This document shows positions 16,685 to 26,333 of a DNA stretch of 64,000 nucleotides, piece by piece; position 1 is the first letter of the stretch; the number at the start of each line of letters is the position of its first letter. Source of the stretch: Variovorax paradoxus (GTDB taxonomy: Bacteria > Pseudomonadota > Gammaproteobacteria > Burkholderiales > Burkholderiaceae_C); NCBI GenBank assembly GCA_016806145.1, contig CP063166.1, positions 2,232,001 to 2,296,000 on the forward strand, in the 5' to 3' direction. The notes beneath the pieces are model-generated. The model ran no database searches. It had not been told where the DNA came from and saw nothing but the letters and a program-made list of their open reading frames with translations. A program made the translations under genes and the position numbers.

Positions 16685-17491
16685 TCAGCGCGACACGAAA
16701 TCCCGCAGCGCGAACAGCACCGCGTCGGGCGCCTCGCTCATCAGCGCGTGCCCCGCGTGCACCGTCACCGTCCGTCCGTCGCGTGCCTTGGCGGCCAGCG
16801 CCTTCACGGCGCGCGGCGGCGTCATCTGGTCGGCGTCGCCGAGCAGGAACAGCACCGGGCACTGCAGCTTCTCCATCGCCGCCTCGCCGCCCGCATAGTC
16901 GTTGCAGGCCTTGAAGCCGACATGGAACACGTTGACCTCGCGGTTGCTCGCGAGCACGCGGCGCATCAGCGCGCGCGAGCTGCCGTAGAGCCAGGTGCCG
17001 GGGCCGAGCGCCGAGGGCGGCGGCGCCAGCAGCGCATGCGAGAAGGTGTTGACCATCGCGATCGCGCGCTGCGGGTCGTTGAGCGAGCTCTCGAGCAGCG
17101 CCGGCGACACCACCATCGGGTAGGCGCTGCCGACCATCGCCAGGTGCGTCACGCGCTCGGGCGCGCGCGCGGCCGCCTCCAGCGCGATCAAAGAGCCGAA
17201 GCTGTGGCCGATCAGCGCCGCCTTCCGCACGCCCGCCGCGTCGAGCAGCGCGTGCACGAACTGCGCGGCCTCCTCGACGCTGGCCGGCGGCGGGCCCTCG
17301 CTCTTGCAATGGCCCGGCAGGTCGACCGCGAGCACGTTCCAGCCGTGGTTGGCGAACCAGCGGCTCTGCAGGATCCAGACGCTGTGGTCGTTGAGCACGC
17401 CGTGGATGAAGACCACGGTGGGCTTGGCGGCATCGAAGGGCTTGCCGCCCGTGTAGCAGTAGGTGGCGTGGCCGTTGACGGTGTAGTGCAT
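16685..17491 (-). CDS. Alpha/beta hydrolase
   Basis: A 268-residue alpha/beta-hydrolase. The oxyanion region is VVFIHGVLNDHSVW, the nucleophile elbow LIGHSFGSLIALEAA (Ser near residue 117), the acid in FLLGDADQMTP and the catalytic His in VHAGHALMSEAPD. Substrates of such small esterases cannot be read from sequence. It lies four bases downstream of metY on the same strand, so the pair is almost certainly co-transcribed. A neighbouring homoserine-acetylation or ester-cleaving role is possible but not shown. Confidence 0.88.
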   Translation of the reverse strand: MHYTVNGHATYCYTGGKPFDAAKPTVVFIHGVLNDHSVWILQSRWFANHGWNVLAVDLPGHCKSEGPPPASVEEAAQFVHALLDAAGVRKAALIGHSFGSLIALEAAARAPERVTHLAMVGSAYPMVVSPALLESSLNDPQRAIAMVNTFSHALLAPPPSALGPGTWLYGSSRALMRRVLASNREVNVFHVGFKACNDYAGGEAAMEKLQCPVLFLLGDADQMTPPRAVKALAAKARDGRTVTVHAGHALMSEAPDAVLFALRDFVSR

Positions 17492-17495
17492 GGTG

Positions 17496-18806
17496 TCAGG
17501 CCCCCGCTTTCTCGGCCGCCTTCAGGGCGCGCTTCAGGTCGTCGATCAGGTCGGCCGGATCCTCGAGGCCGATCGACAGCCGGATCGTGCCCTGCGAGAT
17601 GCCCGCGCCCGCGAGCGCCTCGTCGGTCATGCGGAAGTGGGTGGTGCTGGCCGGATGGATCACCAGGCTGCGGCAGTCGCCCACGTTGGCCAGGTGGCTG
17701 AAGAGCTTGAGCGATTCGATGAAGGCCTTGCCCTGGGCGCGGCTGCCCTTGATGTCGAAGCTGAACACGGCGCCCGCGCCGCGCGCGCCGTGGCGCAGCA
17801 GCTTCTGCGCCAGCGCGTGGCTCGGGTGCGACTCGATCAGCGGATGGCCGACGCGCGAGACGAAGGGATGGGTGGCGAGGAACTCGACGATCTTCTGCGT
17901 GTTGTCGATGTGGCGCTCCATGCGCAGCGGCAGGGTCTCGATGCCCTGCAGGATCAGCCAGGCGGTGTGCGGGCTCATCGCGGCGCCGAAGTCGCGCAGG
18001 CCTTCGCGGCGCGCGCGCAGCAGGAAGGCGCCGACCGTGCTCTCCTCGCTGAACACCATGTTGTGGAAGCCGTCGTAGGCCTGGGTCAGCTCGGCGAATC
18101 TGCCGGACTTCTCCCAGTCGAAGCTGCCGCCATCGACCACCACGCCGCCGATCACCGTGCCGTGGCCCGAGAGGAACTTGGTGGCCGAGTGGTAGACCAG
18201 GTCGGCGCCGAAGTCCAGCGGCTTGATCAGGTAGGGCGAGGTCAGGGTGGAGTCGACCAGCAGCGGCACGCCGGCCTCGTGCGCGATCTCGGCCACGGCC
18301 GGGATGTCGAGCACGTCGAGGCCGGGGTTGCCCACGGTCTCGCCGAAGAACAGCTTGGTTTCGGGCCGCACCGCGGCGCGCCAGCCGTCGAGGTCGTTGG
18401 GCTTCACGAAGGTGGTCTCGATGCCGAAGCGGCGCATCGTGTAGTGCAGCAGGTTCTGCGAGCCGCCGTACAGCGCGGTGCTGGCCACGATGTGCGAGCC
18501 CGCGCCCATCAGCGTGGCGATGGAAAGGTGCAGCGCCGCCTGGCCGCTGGCGGTGGTGATCGCGCCGATGCCACCCTCGAGCGCCGACACCCGCTGTTCG
18601 AGCACCGCGTTGGTCGGGTTGCTGATGCGCGAGTAGACGTGGCCCGAGCGCTCGAGGTTGAAGAGGGCGGCCGCATGGTCGCTCGACTCGAAGACGAAGG
18701 AGGTGGTCAGGTGGATCGGCACCGCGCGCGCGCCGGTCGTGGGGTCGGGCGAGGCGCCCGCGTGCAGCGCGAGGGTGTCGAAACCGGGGTCGGAATAGCC
18801 GGGCAT
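17496..18806 (-). CDS. metY: O-acetylhomoserine aminocarboxypropyltransferase
   Basis: A 436-residue Cys/Met-metabolism PLP enzyme. Family blocks are TLALHAGASPDPTTGARAVP, YSRISNPTNAVLEQRVSALEGG, SGQAALHLSIATL, the PLP-binding Lys in LVYHSATKFLSGHGT, and HPASTTHFRMTDE. The length and the LHAGxxPDPxTGARxxP opening favour MetY, which makes homocysteine from O-acetylhomoserine and sulfide, over the roughly 390-residue MetB/MetC/MetZ. It sits upstream of the alpha/beta hydrolase and divergent from the CBS protein. I found no convincing SAM riboswitch in the 145-base gap. Confidence 0.92.
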   Translation of the reverse strand: MPGYSDPGFDTLALHAGASPDPTTGARAVPIHLTTSFVFESSDHAAALFNLERSGHVYSRISNPTNAVLEQRVSALEGGIGAITTASGQAALHLSIATLMGAGSHIVASTALYGGSQNLLHYTMRRFGIETTFVKPNDLDGWRAAVRPETKLFFGETVGNPGLDVLDIPAVAEIAHEAGVPLLVDSTLTSPYLIKPLDFGADLVYHSATKFLSGHGTVIGGVVVDGGSFDWEKSGRFAELTQAYDGFHNMVFSEESTVGAFLLRARREGLRDFGAAMSPHTAWLILQGIETLPLRMERHIDNTQKIVEFLATHPFVSRVGHPLIESHPSHALAQKLLRHGARGAGAVFSFDIKGSRAQGKAFIESLKLFSHLANVGDCRSLVIHPASTTHFRMTDEALAGAGISQGTIRLSIGLEDPADLIDDLKRALKAAEKAGA

Positions 18807-18951
18807 GGGGTCCTTTCTGGAGAGGCGCTTTGGACCGGTGGCGTCCGCTGCGTGACAGCGACAAACCGGGCCGTGGAGGTCGGCGCCGATTGTGGGCTAT
18901 ATTCAAAAAAGGCAGGCCGCCAGGAAAGACAGAGTCCGAGAGGAGCACACG

Positions 18952-19401
18952 ATGAAAGTCACCGACATCCTTCGCGTCAAGGGCAACACGCTCTTCACCA
19001 TCACGCCAGACGATCTGCTGGCCGAAGCCGTCAAGACGATGGCGGACAAGGACATCGGTTCGCTGGTCGTCATGGAGCATGGCGACCTCGTGGGCATGCT
19101 CACCTTCCGTGAAGTGATCGTGACCATCGTCGCCAACGGCGGCCAGGTCGGCGGCACGCTGGTGCGCAAGGCCATGGACGACGCCCCCGTCACCTGCACC
19201 CTCGAAACCGACCTCGACGAAATCCGCCGCATCATGCTCGAGCGCCATGCCCGCTACATGCCGGTGATGGACAAGCGCATGCTGATGGGCGTGATCAGCT
19301 TCTACGACGTGGCCAAGGCCGTGGTCGACGCGCAGAATTTCGAGAACAAGATGCTCAAGGCCTACATCCGCGACTGGCCGGCGGAAGACGAGAAGAACTG
19401 A
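18952..19401 (+). CDS. Twin CBS-domain protein
   Basis: A 149-residue protein built of one CBS pair: VTDILRVKGNTLFTITPDDLLAEAVKTMADKDIGSLVVME with VGMLTFREVI, then VRKAMDDAPVTCTLETDLDEIRRIMLERHARYMPVMD with LMGVISFYDVAKAVVD. CBS pairs bind adenine nucleotides or S-adenosyl compounds and act as regulatory modules. The start at ATG 18952 has an AGAGGAG site; the upstream extension is not supported. It is divergent from metY, which makes an adenosyl or sulfur-linked sensor role thinkable, but the promoter arrangement is the only evidence. Confidence 0.92.
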   Translation: MKVTDILRVKGNTLFTITPDDLLAEAVKTMADKDIGSLVVMEHGDLVGMLTFREVIVTIVANGGQVGGTLVRKAMDDAPVTCTLETDLDEIRRIMLERHARYMPVMDKRMLMGVISFYDVAKAVVDAQNFENKMLKAYIRDWPAEDEKN

Positions 19402-19428
19402 AGCGCCGCAACGCGGCGATCGGCGCGG

Positions 19429-20982
19429 TCAGTGGATGGCCGCGTACATGATCGCTTCCTGCGTCGCCTCGGTGGCCGAGAATTCCGTCACCACCTTGCC
19501 CTGCTTGGCCACGAGGATGCGGTCCGACAGCGCCATCACCTCGGGCAGGTAGGAAGAGATCACCACCACCGCCTTGCCGGCATCGGCCAGCCGGTTGATC
19601 TCGGCATGGATCTCGGCGATGGCGCCCACATCGACCCCGCGCGTGGGTTCGTCGAAGATCACGATGTCGGGCTCCTGCACCAGCGACTTGGCGATCACCA
19701 CCTTCTGCTGGTTGCCGCCCGACAGCTCGATCACCTTCACGTCCTTGCCGATGGCGCGCACATTGAGCAGCCGGCTCCAGTGCTCGCCCACCGAACGCGC
19801 CTTCGCGCCCGACACCAGCCCGCGCGCGCCGGCCAGCTTGCCCTGCAGCCCCATGTAGATGTTCTGCGCGATCGACATGGTCTCGAAGAAGCCCTCGAAC
19901 TTGCGGTCCTCGGTGATGTAGGCGATGCCGTCGCGCACCGCCTGGCGCGCGACGCGGTAGCGCACCGGCCGGCCGCGCAGCAGGATCTCGCCGCCATGGA
20001 AGAAGTCGCGCTTGATCAGCCCGGCCACCACCTTGAAGGTCTCGGTGCGGCCCGCGCCCACCAGGCCGAACACGCCGGTGATCTGGCCCGCGAACACCGA
20101 CAGCGAGTTGTTCTTGACCATCGCCGCCATGCGCAGGTTGCGCACCGACAGCAGGCAGTCGCCCTGCGGTCGCACCTGGGTCTTCTTCTGCCCGTAGAGC
20201 GTCTGCGAGAGATCGCGCCCCACCATCGCCTGCACGATGCGCTCGCGATCGAAATTCACCTTGTCGTCGGTCACCACGTGGCGGCCGTCGCGCAGCACCG
20301 TGATGCGGTCGGCCAGCAGCAGCGCCTCCTCGAGCGCGTGCGAGATGAAGATCACCGACACGCCGCGCGCCTTGAGGTCGAACACCAGGTCGAAGAAGTA
20401 CTTCTTCTCCTCGGGCGTGAGGCTGGCCGTGGGCTCGTCGAAGATGATGATGCGCGCCTTGTGCAGCACCGCGCGCGCGATCTCCACCATCTGCTTCTTG
20501 GCCGCGCCGAGCATGCCCACGGTGGCGGTCGGGTCGACGTAGAAATTGAGCGACTGCAGGAACTGCTGCGCCGAGATGTAGACGCCGCGCAGCCGGTTGA
20601 AGAAGGACTCCTGGCCCAGGAACAGGTTCTGCGCCACCGTCATCGTCGGCACCAGGCTGGTTTCCTGGAACACCATCGCGATGCCCTCGTGGCGAGCCTC
20701 CAGCGGCGTGCGCAGCTGCACCGGCCGCCCTTCCACCAGCATCTGGCCCGCGCTCAGCGGCACCACGCCGGCCATCACCTTGGTCAGCGTCGACTTGCCG
20801 GCGCCGTTCTCGCCGAGCAGCGCATGGATCTCGCCGCGGCGCAGCGTGAAGTCGACGTCCTCGATGGCGGGCACGCCCGCGTATTTCTTGGTGGCCTGGC
20901 GCAGCTCGAGCATGGTCTCGTGCGCGGCCGGCGCGCCCGTTTCAACGGCCACGGTGTCGGCGCTGGTATCGCGGGCATTCAT
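19429..20982 (-). CDS. CUT2-type sugar ABC transporter ATPase (tandem nucleotide-binding domains)
   Basis: A 517-residue protein with two ABC domains. The first has Walker [10 protein letters not shown], a signature in the region [13 protein letters not shown], and Walker [13 protein letters not shown]. The second has the degenerate Walker [10 protein letters not shown] typical of RbsA/XylG proteins, signature [15 protein letters not shown] and [12 protein letters not shown]. It powers the two permeases encoded upstream. It is the last gene of the operon and overlaps the propeller gene by four bases. The CUT2 family moves monosaccharides and related small polar molecules. Confidence 0.93.
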   Translation of the reverse strand: MNARDTSADTVAVETGAPAAHETMLELRQATKKYAGVPAIEDVDFTLRRGEIHALLGENGAGKSTLTKVMAGVVPLSAGQMLVEGRPVQLRTPLEARHEGIAMVFQETSLVPTMTVAQNLFLGQESFFNRLRGVYISAQQFLQSLNFYVDPTATVGMLGAAKKQMVEIARAVLHKARIIIFDEPTASLTPEEKKYFFDLVFDLKARGVSVIFISHALEEALLLADRITVLRDGRHVVTDDKVNFDRERIVQAMVGRDLSQTLYGQKKTQVRPQGDCLLSVRNLRMAAMVKNNSLSVFAGQITGVFGLVGAGRTETFKVVAGLIKRDFFHGGEILLRGRPVRYRVARQAVRDGIAYITEDRKFEGFFETMSIAQNIYMGLQGKLAGARGLVSGAKARSVGEHWSRLLNVRAIGKDVKVIELSGGNQQKVVIAKSLVQEPDIVIFDEPTRGVDVGAIAEIHAEINRLADAGKAVVVISSYLPEVMALSDRILVAKQGKVVTEFSATEATQEAIMYAAIH

Positions 20983-22082
20983 CGCGCGGCTCCCTGTTCC
21001 TCGGCGGTCATGCGCACCCGCAGCAGCCGGCCGCCGCCTTTCGAGGCCGCGAACAGCGCCCCCCCATGCTCGGCCACCGCGGTGATGCCGTGGTGGCGGC
21101 CGTCGACCTGGCTGTGCAGCGAGGACACGACCTGGCCCTGCGCATTCACGCGCACCACCAGCCCGTAGGAGCGCGGCGGCGCCCAGGGCTTGAGCACGCC
21201 CATCTGCTTGACGCCCGCGCCCTGCAGCGGCTCGAGGAAGCTGTGGCCCGACGAGAGCGCCGGCGCGATCCAGTAGCGCGGATCGATCTCGGCCACCATG
21301 CGGCGGCGGTAGGCCTCCTCGCGCAGCACGAATTCCACCAGCTGCGTGCGGCAGACGAAACAGCTGAGCCAGAAGCCGCCGCCGGCCGCCGCAGCCATGC
21401 GCGAGGGATAGCCGGGCAGGTCGGCCACGCGCGGCGCGGTGCCGCCCGATCCGAGCGCGAGCACGCGATGCGCCCAGCTCTCGCCGACCAGCACCGTGCC
21501 GCCCGCCTGCGGCAGCACGCCGAAGGCATGGCGCAGCCCGGCCGATAGCTGCTGCGCGGCACCGCCGCCCGGCGCCCAGGCGCAGACGCGGCCGCTCGCG
21601 CCATGCGCCATCAGGTCGTGGCACCAGCGTTCGGGTGCATGCTCGGCCGATCCCTCGGTGAAGAGCCAGCGCCGGCCGGCCTCGTCCCAGGCCAGCGCAT
21701 TGACGCAGCGCAGCGCGCGGCCGCCGGCCTCCGTGAGCGTGTGGGCGGTGGCGCCGTCGGGTGCGAGCAGCAGCACCTGCGTGCCGCCGAGCGCCAGCGC
21801 GAGCCGTCCACCCGGCGCCGCGGCCAGCGCCGTGATCGGGCGCTCGAAGCGCCGCAGCTCGACGGGCACGCCTCCGTCGAGCCGGTACAGCGCATGTCCG
21901 GCCGCAATCCACAGCACGCCGTCGGCCACGGCGAGGTCGTCGATGTCGGCGAGCTCGGCCACCACCTCGGCGTTGTCGAGCGCGCGGTTGGGCTTGAGCA
22001 CGCCGTCCATCACCGGCACCGTGATGGCGGCGCTGCCGCGCCCGAGCAGGCGGTCGGTGAAACCGCGAAGGGTGTCGAGCAT
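20979..22082 (-). CDS. SMP-30/gluconolactonase/strictosidine-synthase-like beta-propeller protein
   Basis: A 367-residue cytoplasmic protein with repeating beta-propeller strands (DIDDLAVADGVLWIAAGHALYRLDGG, NALAWDEAGRRWLFTEGS, GVLPQAGGTVLVGESWAHRVLAL, LPGYPSRMAAAAGGGFWLSCF, VDGRHHGITAVAEHGGALFAAS). The combination of an early asymmetric ESW(A)HR block with GYPS is typical of strictosidine-synthase-like lactonases. It has no signal peptide. It overlaps the permease-propeller fusion gene by one base (ATGA) and the ATPase gene by four. The likely job is hydrolysis of a lactone or ester ring in the imported substrate; this is inference. Confidence 0.8.
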   Translation of the reverse strand: MLDTLRGFTDRLLGRGSAAITVPVMDGVLKPNRALDNAEVVAELADIDDLAVADGVLWIAAGHALYRLDGGVPVELRRFERPITALAAAPGGRLALALGGTQVLLLAPDGATAHTLTEAGGRALRCVNALAWDEAGRRWLFTEGSAEHAPERWCHDLMAHGASGRVCAWAPGGGAAQQLSAGLRHAFGVLPQAGGTVLVGESWAHRVLALGSGGTAPRVADLPGYPSRMAAAAGGGFWLSCFVCRTQLVEFVLREEAYRRRMVAEIDPRYWIAPALSSGHSFLEPLQGAGVKQMGVLKPWAPPRSYGLVVRVNAQGQVVSSLHSQVDGRHHGITAVAEHGGALFAASKGGGRLLRVRMTAEEQGAAR

Positions 22083-24196
22083 CAGGCTGCCCTCCAGCGC
22101 CGTTCGTACTGCACGAAGTCGGGGTCGGCGCCCTCGAGCTTGTAGCGGCCGATGCGGTTGTTCGAGATGCCGCCCAGGTAGAGGTGGCCGCGGTGCTCGC
22201 GCATCGAGGTGATCATCGGGTGGTTCTCGCCGCCCAGGTCCCACAGCGTCTCGAGGATCTCGCCGGCCTCGCTGAACTTGAGCACGCAGCCGGTGTTGAT
22301 GTTGGGGAACAGCCATTCGTCCACCGGCACGCGCGTGGCCATGCGGCGGCGAAAGCCCGGCATGCGCATCGCGAGGTCGTAGGCCGGGCAGCGCATGCCC
22401 ACCAGCGCGAGCCAGTAGTGGCCGTCGGAGGCGAGGTTGATGTTGTCGGGATAGCCGGGCAGGTTGTCGATCACCATCTGCACCTGGCCGGCCTTCGGCC
22501 CGTCGAACCAGTAGCGCTTGATGCAGCAGCCCCAGGTCTCGGCGAACAGGATCGACTGGCCGTCGCTCGCGATCGCGATGCCGTTCGGGAAGCGCAGCCC
22601 GCGCAGCACGGTGCGCGTCGAGCCGTCGCGCGGATCGAAGCAGACGATGCGCCCGTTGCCGCGCGCCTCCAGCCCGTCGACCGGCCACTCGTGCATCTCG
22701 TAGCGCACCGTGGCCTCGCTGAAGAAGATGCGGCCGTCGTCGGCGATGTCGAGATCGTCGGCCAGCCGCAGCCGGCTGTCGTCGTTGATCGAGGTCCAGC
22801 TGCGGTTGGTCTCGTCGGTCACGCGCTCGACCTTGCGCTCGGGCGTGACGCGGTACAGGCCCATGCCGCCCACGCACACGTGCAGGTTGTCCTCGCGGTC
22901 GAAGGCCAGGCCCAGCGGCTGGCCGCCGATGTGGGCATAGACCTCCATGCGCTCGTAATCGGGCGCGAGGAAGCGGATCACGTCGCCATGGCGCGAGCCC
23001 GCATAGAGGTTGTCGTCGCGGTCGAGGATCACGTCCTCGGGCGACTCGATGCGGCCCAGGCCGATCAGCGTGACGTCGCGCAGCTTGTTGTTGACCGCGT
23101 AGACGCTCGCGCCGTCGCCGCTGCTGGCCGGTGCCGGCGGCAGCGCGAAGTAGGTCGGGCTCACGTAGACCTTGCTGATGATGCGCTGGCGGTTCTTGAG
23201 CCAGCGCACGTCGATCACGGCCGCCAGCACCAGGATCGCGGCCAGCACCATGCGGATCACACCGCCGGGCGCCGACATCGAGGTCAGGCCGTTGGTGATC
23301 AAGAGCACCAGCAGCGTGCCGACCAGCGCCTTGGCGACCGAGCCGCGCCCGCCGCCCAGGCTGATGCCGCCGAGCACCGCGGCCGTGAGCACCAGCACCT
23401 CCATGCCCACGCCGATGTCGGCGCCGGCCGTGGCCAGCCGCGAGGCGAAGAAGCAGCCGGCCGCGCCGCACAGCGTGCCCGAGGCCACGTAGCACAGCGC
23501 GACCGTGCGCCGCACCGCGATGCCGCTGTTGTAGGCCGAGCGGCGCGAGCCGCCGATGGCCATGATGTGCCAGCCCGCGCGCAGCCGCGTGAGCAGCACA
23601 TGGCCGGCGATCGCCACCGCCGCGTAGGCCCAGGCCACCGTCGGCAGGCCCAGCAAGGTGCCGTTGCCCAGGAAGTCCCAGGCCGGCGAGTCGGGCAGCG
23701 AGCCCGCGATCGCGGTCGAGTACTGCAGGCTCAGGATCTCGTAGAACGAGCGGAAGATGATCAGCGTGATGAGGGTGGTGAGGAAGGCGCGCAGCCGCAG
23801 GTAGCCGATCAACACGCCATTGACCGCGCCCAGCAGCGCGCCGACGGCCAGCGTGGCCAGCACCGACGCGCCCATCGGCCACTTCAGCACGTGCATGCAC
23901 ATCAGCGCGCAGAAGTTGGTGAGCGCGAAGATGGAACCCACCGACAGGTCGATGCCGCCGACGATCATCACCAGCGCCAGGCCGAGCACGATGAAGCCGA
24001 TCTCGCCGGCCTGCCGCAGCGTGTCGGCCAGCACCACCGGCGACCAGAAGTTGCCGATGAGCTGGCCCGAGGCCAGCAGCACCGCCACCAGCAGCAGCAC
24101 CGGGATCGCGGTCTCGGTCCAGCGCTTGGACAGGATCTCGCCGACCCAGTGGTCGGGCCACCAGCGGTAGCGCAGGCGCGTGAGGGTCTCGTTCAT
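22082..24196 (-). CDS. Fusion: CUT2 ABC permease + SMP-30/strictosidine-synthase-like beta-propeller
   Basis: A 704-residue protein. Residues 1-340 are an RbsC-like permease: about eight to ten membrane segments, LGLALVMIVGGIDLSVGSIFALTN, NGVLIGYLRLRAFLTTLITL, and AVLGGISLGGGRGSVAKALVGTL. A linker with a short basic stretch (RWLKNRQRIISK) leads to a soluble propeller of about 320 residues (ESPEDVILDRDDNLYAGSR, QPLGLAFDREDNLHVC, LADDLDIADDGRIFFSEAT, FPNGIAIASDGQSILFAET, LPGYPDNINLASDGHYWLAL). RbsC-type C-termini face the cytoplasm, so the propeller should meet substrate as it enters. The fusion is in one uninterrupted frame with strong family matches on both halves. The following gene encodes a second, free propeller. 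Confidence 0.88.
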   Translation of the reverse strand: MNETLTRLRYRWWPDHWVGEILSKRWTETAIPVLLLVAVLLASGQLIGNFWSPVVLADTLRQAGEIGFIVLGLALVMIVGGIDLSVGSIFALTNFCALMCMHVLKWPMGASVLATLAVGALLGAVNGVLIGYLRLRAFLTTLITLIIFRSFYEILSLQYSTAIAGSLPDSPAWDFLGNGTLLGLPTVAWAYAAVAIAGHVLLTRLRAGWHIMAIGGSRRSAYNSGIAVRRTVALCYVASGTLCGAAGCFFASRLATAGADIGVGMEVLVLTAAVLGGISLGGGRGSVAKALVGTLLVLLITNGLTSMSAPGGVIRMVLAAILVLAAVIDVRWLKNRQRIISKVYVSPTYFALPPAPASSGDGASVYAVNNKLRDVTLIGLGRIESPEDVILDRDDNLYAGSRHGDVIRFLAPDYERMEVYAHIGGQPLGLAFDREDNLHVCVGGMGLYRVTPERKVERVTDETNRSWTSINDDSRLRLADDLDIADDGRIFFSEATVRYEMHEWPVDGLEARGNGRIVCFDPRDGSTRTVLRGLRFPNGIAIASDGQSILFAETWGCCIKRYWFDGPKAGQVQMVIDNLPGYPDNINLASDGHYWLALVGMRCPAYDLAMRMPGFRRRMATRVPVDEWLFPNINTGCVLKFSEAGEILETLWDLGGENHPMITSMREHRGHLYLGGISNNRIGRYKLEGADPDFVQYERRWRAA

Positions 24197-24218
24197 CGGT
24201 GCGGCTCCGGCGTCGGCG

Positions 24219-25244
24219 TCACTTGGCGGCGGTGAGCTTCCAGCAGGTGCCGTCGGCACCCGCGTTCTCCTTCGTGATCGGGATCAGCGTGGTGTAGATG
24301 TTCTGCTTGGCCGCGCCGGGCTTCATGCCGCCCTGCACCAGCCACTTGATCATCGCGGCCATGTTGGCGGCCTGCGTCGGCACGTCGTAGCTCACGTCGA
24401 GGTCGAAGGCGCCCGACTTTACCTGGTCGCAGGCACCTTTCTGCTCGCCGCCGCCCGAGGTCGCGAGGTAGACCTTGCCGGTCAGGCCCGCTTCCTTGAT
24501 GGCGGCCGCGGTACCGATGTCCATGCCGTCCCAGAAGCCGACGATGCCGCACAGGTCGGGGTTCTGCTTGAGCACCGTCTGCGTCAGGCCCTTGGCCTTG
24601 GCCGCGTCCCAGTCGGCGGCCTGGTTCGACACCACCTTGATCTGCGGGTTCTTCGCCAGCACGTTCTCCACGCCCTTGAGCGTGTAGGCGCTGGTGGCCG
24701 CGGTCGGCGCGCCCTGCACGATGGCGATCTTGTTCGACTTGCCCTTGCAGGCCTGCACCACCGCCTCGGCATTGCGCTCGCCCACGTCGACCCAGTCGGC
24801 GCCCACGAACACGGTCGAGGGCTGCACCGAGCGCATGTTGATCTGCACCACGTAGATGCCGTCTTCCTCGGCCTTCTTGATCAGCTTGGCGTAGGTCTGC
24901 ACGTCGGGGTTGTGGATCACGATCACCGCGGGCTTCTCGGCCATCAGCGCGGTGAAGGCCTGCGCGCCGGCGTTGGTGTTCCAGTTGGGATCGCGCGCCA
25001 CCACCTTCATGCCGGCGGGCTCGAGCTCCTTCTTGAGGCCGTTGTACCAGCCCTGCGCGAGGTCGAAGCCCATGGCCACCGGGATGTAGCCCACGGTCTT
25101 GCCGGCCAGCGACTTCTTGTAGCCGTCGCGGAAGGGCTCGTCGAGGCCCTTGCCCTGGGCGGCCGCGTGCTGCGATACGGCAACCAGTGCCAGCGCGATG
25201 CCCGCGAGCTTCGCGGATGCGGCGAGTGTGCGAACGAAGTGCAT
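24219..25244 (-). CDS. Periplasmic sugar-type ABC substrate-binding protein
   Basis: A 341-residue RbsB-like (Peripla_BP_4) protein with signal peptide ending near VSQHAAAQG. It shows KTVGYIPVAMGFDLAQGWYNGLKKELEPAG, FTALMAEKPAVIVIHNPDVQTYAKLIKKAEEDG, VFVGADWVDVGE and GIVGFWDGMDIGTAAAIKEAG. The start complementary to 25242-25244 has a GGAG site in a run of A residues. The 95-base gap upstream contains a small CGCCA/TGGCG hairpin (25278-25295) that may stabilise the more abundant binding-protein message. It feeds substrate to the two permeases around it. Confidence 0.92.
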   Translation of the reverse strand: MHFVRTLAASAKLAGIALALVAVSQHAAAQGKGLDEPFRDGYKKSLAGKTVGYIPVAMGFDLAQGWYNGLKKELEPAGMKVVARDPNWNTNAGAQAFTALMAEKPAVIVIHNPDVQTYAKLIKKAEEDGIYVVQINMRSVQPSTVFVGADWVDVGERNAEAVVQACKGKSNKIAIVQGAPTAATSAYTLKGVENVLAKNPQIKVVSNQAADWDAAKAKGLTQTVLKQNPDLCGIVGFWDGMDIGTAAAIKEAGLTGKVYLATSGGGEQKGACDQVKSGAFDLDVSYDVPTQAANMAAMIKWLVQGGMKPGAAKQNIYTTLIPITKENAGADGTCWKLTAAK

Positions 25245-25339
25245 TGCATGTCTCCTTTTTTCGGTGGTCTCGGATGACGCCAAAATCGCCTGGCGCCCGG
25301 CTTCGGAAAACAGGTGGATCCGCGCGCGGACCCCGGGGA

Positions 25340-26317
25340 TCAGATGTCGCCCTGCTGCGCGGTCTCTTCGTTGCGCGGGTTGAGCATGGAGTCGATCAGG
25401 ATCGCGGCCAGCAGCACCACGCCCTTGACGATGTTCTGCACGGAATAGGAGAGGTCCATGATCGTCATGCCGTTGAGCATGGTGCCGATCAGGAGCGTGC
25501 CGATCACGACGTTGAACACGCCGCCGCGTCCGCCCGACAGGCCGATGCCGCCGAGCACGACCACCAGCACCACGTCGTAGATCATGGTGGAGTTGAAGAT
25601 CCGCGTCGGCATGCTGCTGACCGAGGCCGCCATCACCACGCCCGCGAACAGCCCGATCAGCGCCGCCAGCACGTACTGCAGCAGCACCATCGGCCGCGTC
25701 GGCAGGCCGGTGGCGCGCGCGGCGAAGGGGTTGTCGCCGATCGCGTAGACGAAGGCGCCCGCGCGCATGCGGCGCAGGAAGAAGGCCATGGCCGCGGCCG
25801 CCACGCCGAACATCACGACCGGTGTCGGCACGCCGGCCAGGGTGCCGCGGCCCAGCCAGGCGGCCGGGTCGAGCGCGGCCGGCCACTGGACCACCTCGAG
25901 CTGGAAGAAGTAGGCCTGGCCCAGTCCCGCGAGAAAGAGGCCCGAGGCCAGCGTGGTGAAGAGCGACGGCACCTCGGCATAGGCGATCAGCCAGCCGTTG
26001 ACCAGCCCGAAGGCCAGCGCCAGGCCCAGCGCGATCGGGAAGGCCGAGCCGAGCGAATGGCCGTTCTGCACCAGCTGCAAGAGCAGGCCCGAGGGCACGG
26101 CCAGCGCGGCGATCATCGAGATGTCGATGCCGCGGCCGATCACCACCACCGCCATGCCCAGCCCCAGGATGCCGAGGAAGGCCACGTTCTGCACCAGCGT
26201 GAGCAGGTTGTCGATCTGCGCGAAGCCCGGCAGGAACGCCGCGAAGCCCGCGAACAGCAGCGCGAACAGCGCCGACACGATGCCCTGCTGCGTGGCCTTG
26301 AATTTCTTCGTCGTCAT
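25340..26317 (-). CDS. CUT2-type ABC transporter permease
   Basis: A 325-residue inner-membrane permease with about nine hydrophobic segments. The motifs LGLGMAVVVIGRGIDISMIAALAV, NGWLIAYAEVPSLFTTLASG and VLVVVLGGIGLSGGRGGVFNVVIGTLLIG are those of the RbsC/XylH family. It is a stand-alone permease and would pair with the permease half of the fusion protein to form a heterodimer. The gene begins 16 bases after the TetR/ligase fusion stop. Confidence 0.93.
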   Translation of the reverse strand: MTTKKFKATQQGIVSALFALLFAGFAAFLPGFAQIDNLLTLVQNVAFLGILGLGMAVVVIGRGIDISMIAALAVPSGLLLQLVQNGHSLGSAFPIALGLALAFGLVNGWLIAYAEVPSLFTTLASGLFLAGLGQAYFFQLEVVQWPAALDPAAWLGRGTLAGVPTPVVMFGVAAAAMAFFLRRMRAGAFVYAIGDNPFAARATGLPTRPMVLLQYVLAALIGLFAGVVMAASVSSMPTRIFNSTMIYDVVLVVVLGGIGLSGGRGGVFNVVIGTLLIGTMLNGMTIMDLSYSVQNIVKGVVLLAAILIDSMLNPRNEETAQQGDI

Positions 26318-26333
26318 GGTGTGGCGCCCCGCT

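Noticed and set aside
18807..18951. SAM/SAH riboswitch ahead of metY
   Set aside because: No conserved riboswitch core or ordered stems were recognised in the leader; only generic GC-rich pairing.
19403..19418. CGCCGC/GCGGCG hairpin after the CBS gene
   Set aside because: No T-run on either strand and a three-base loop; such pairs are frequent by chance at this GC content.
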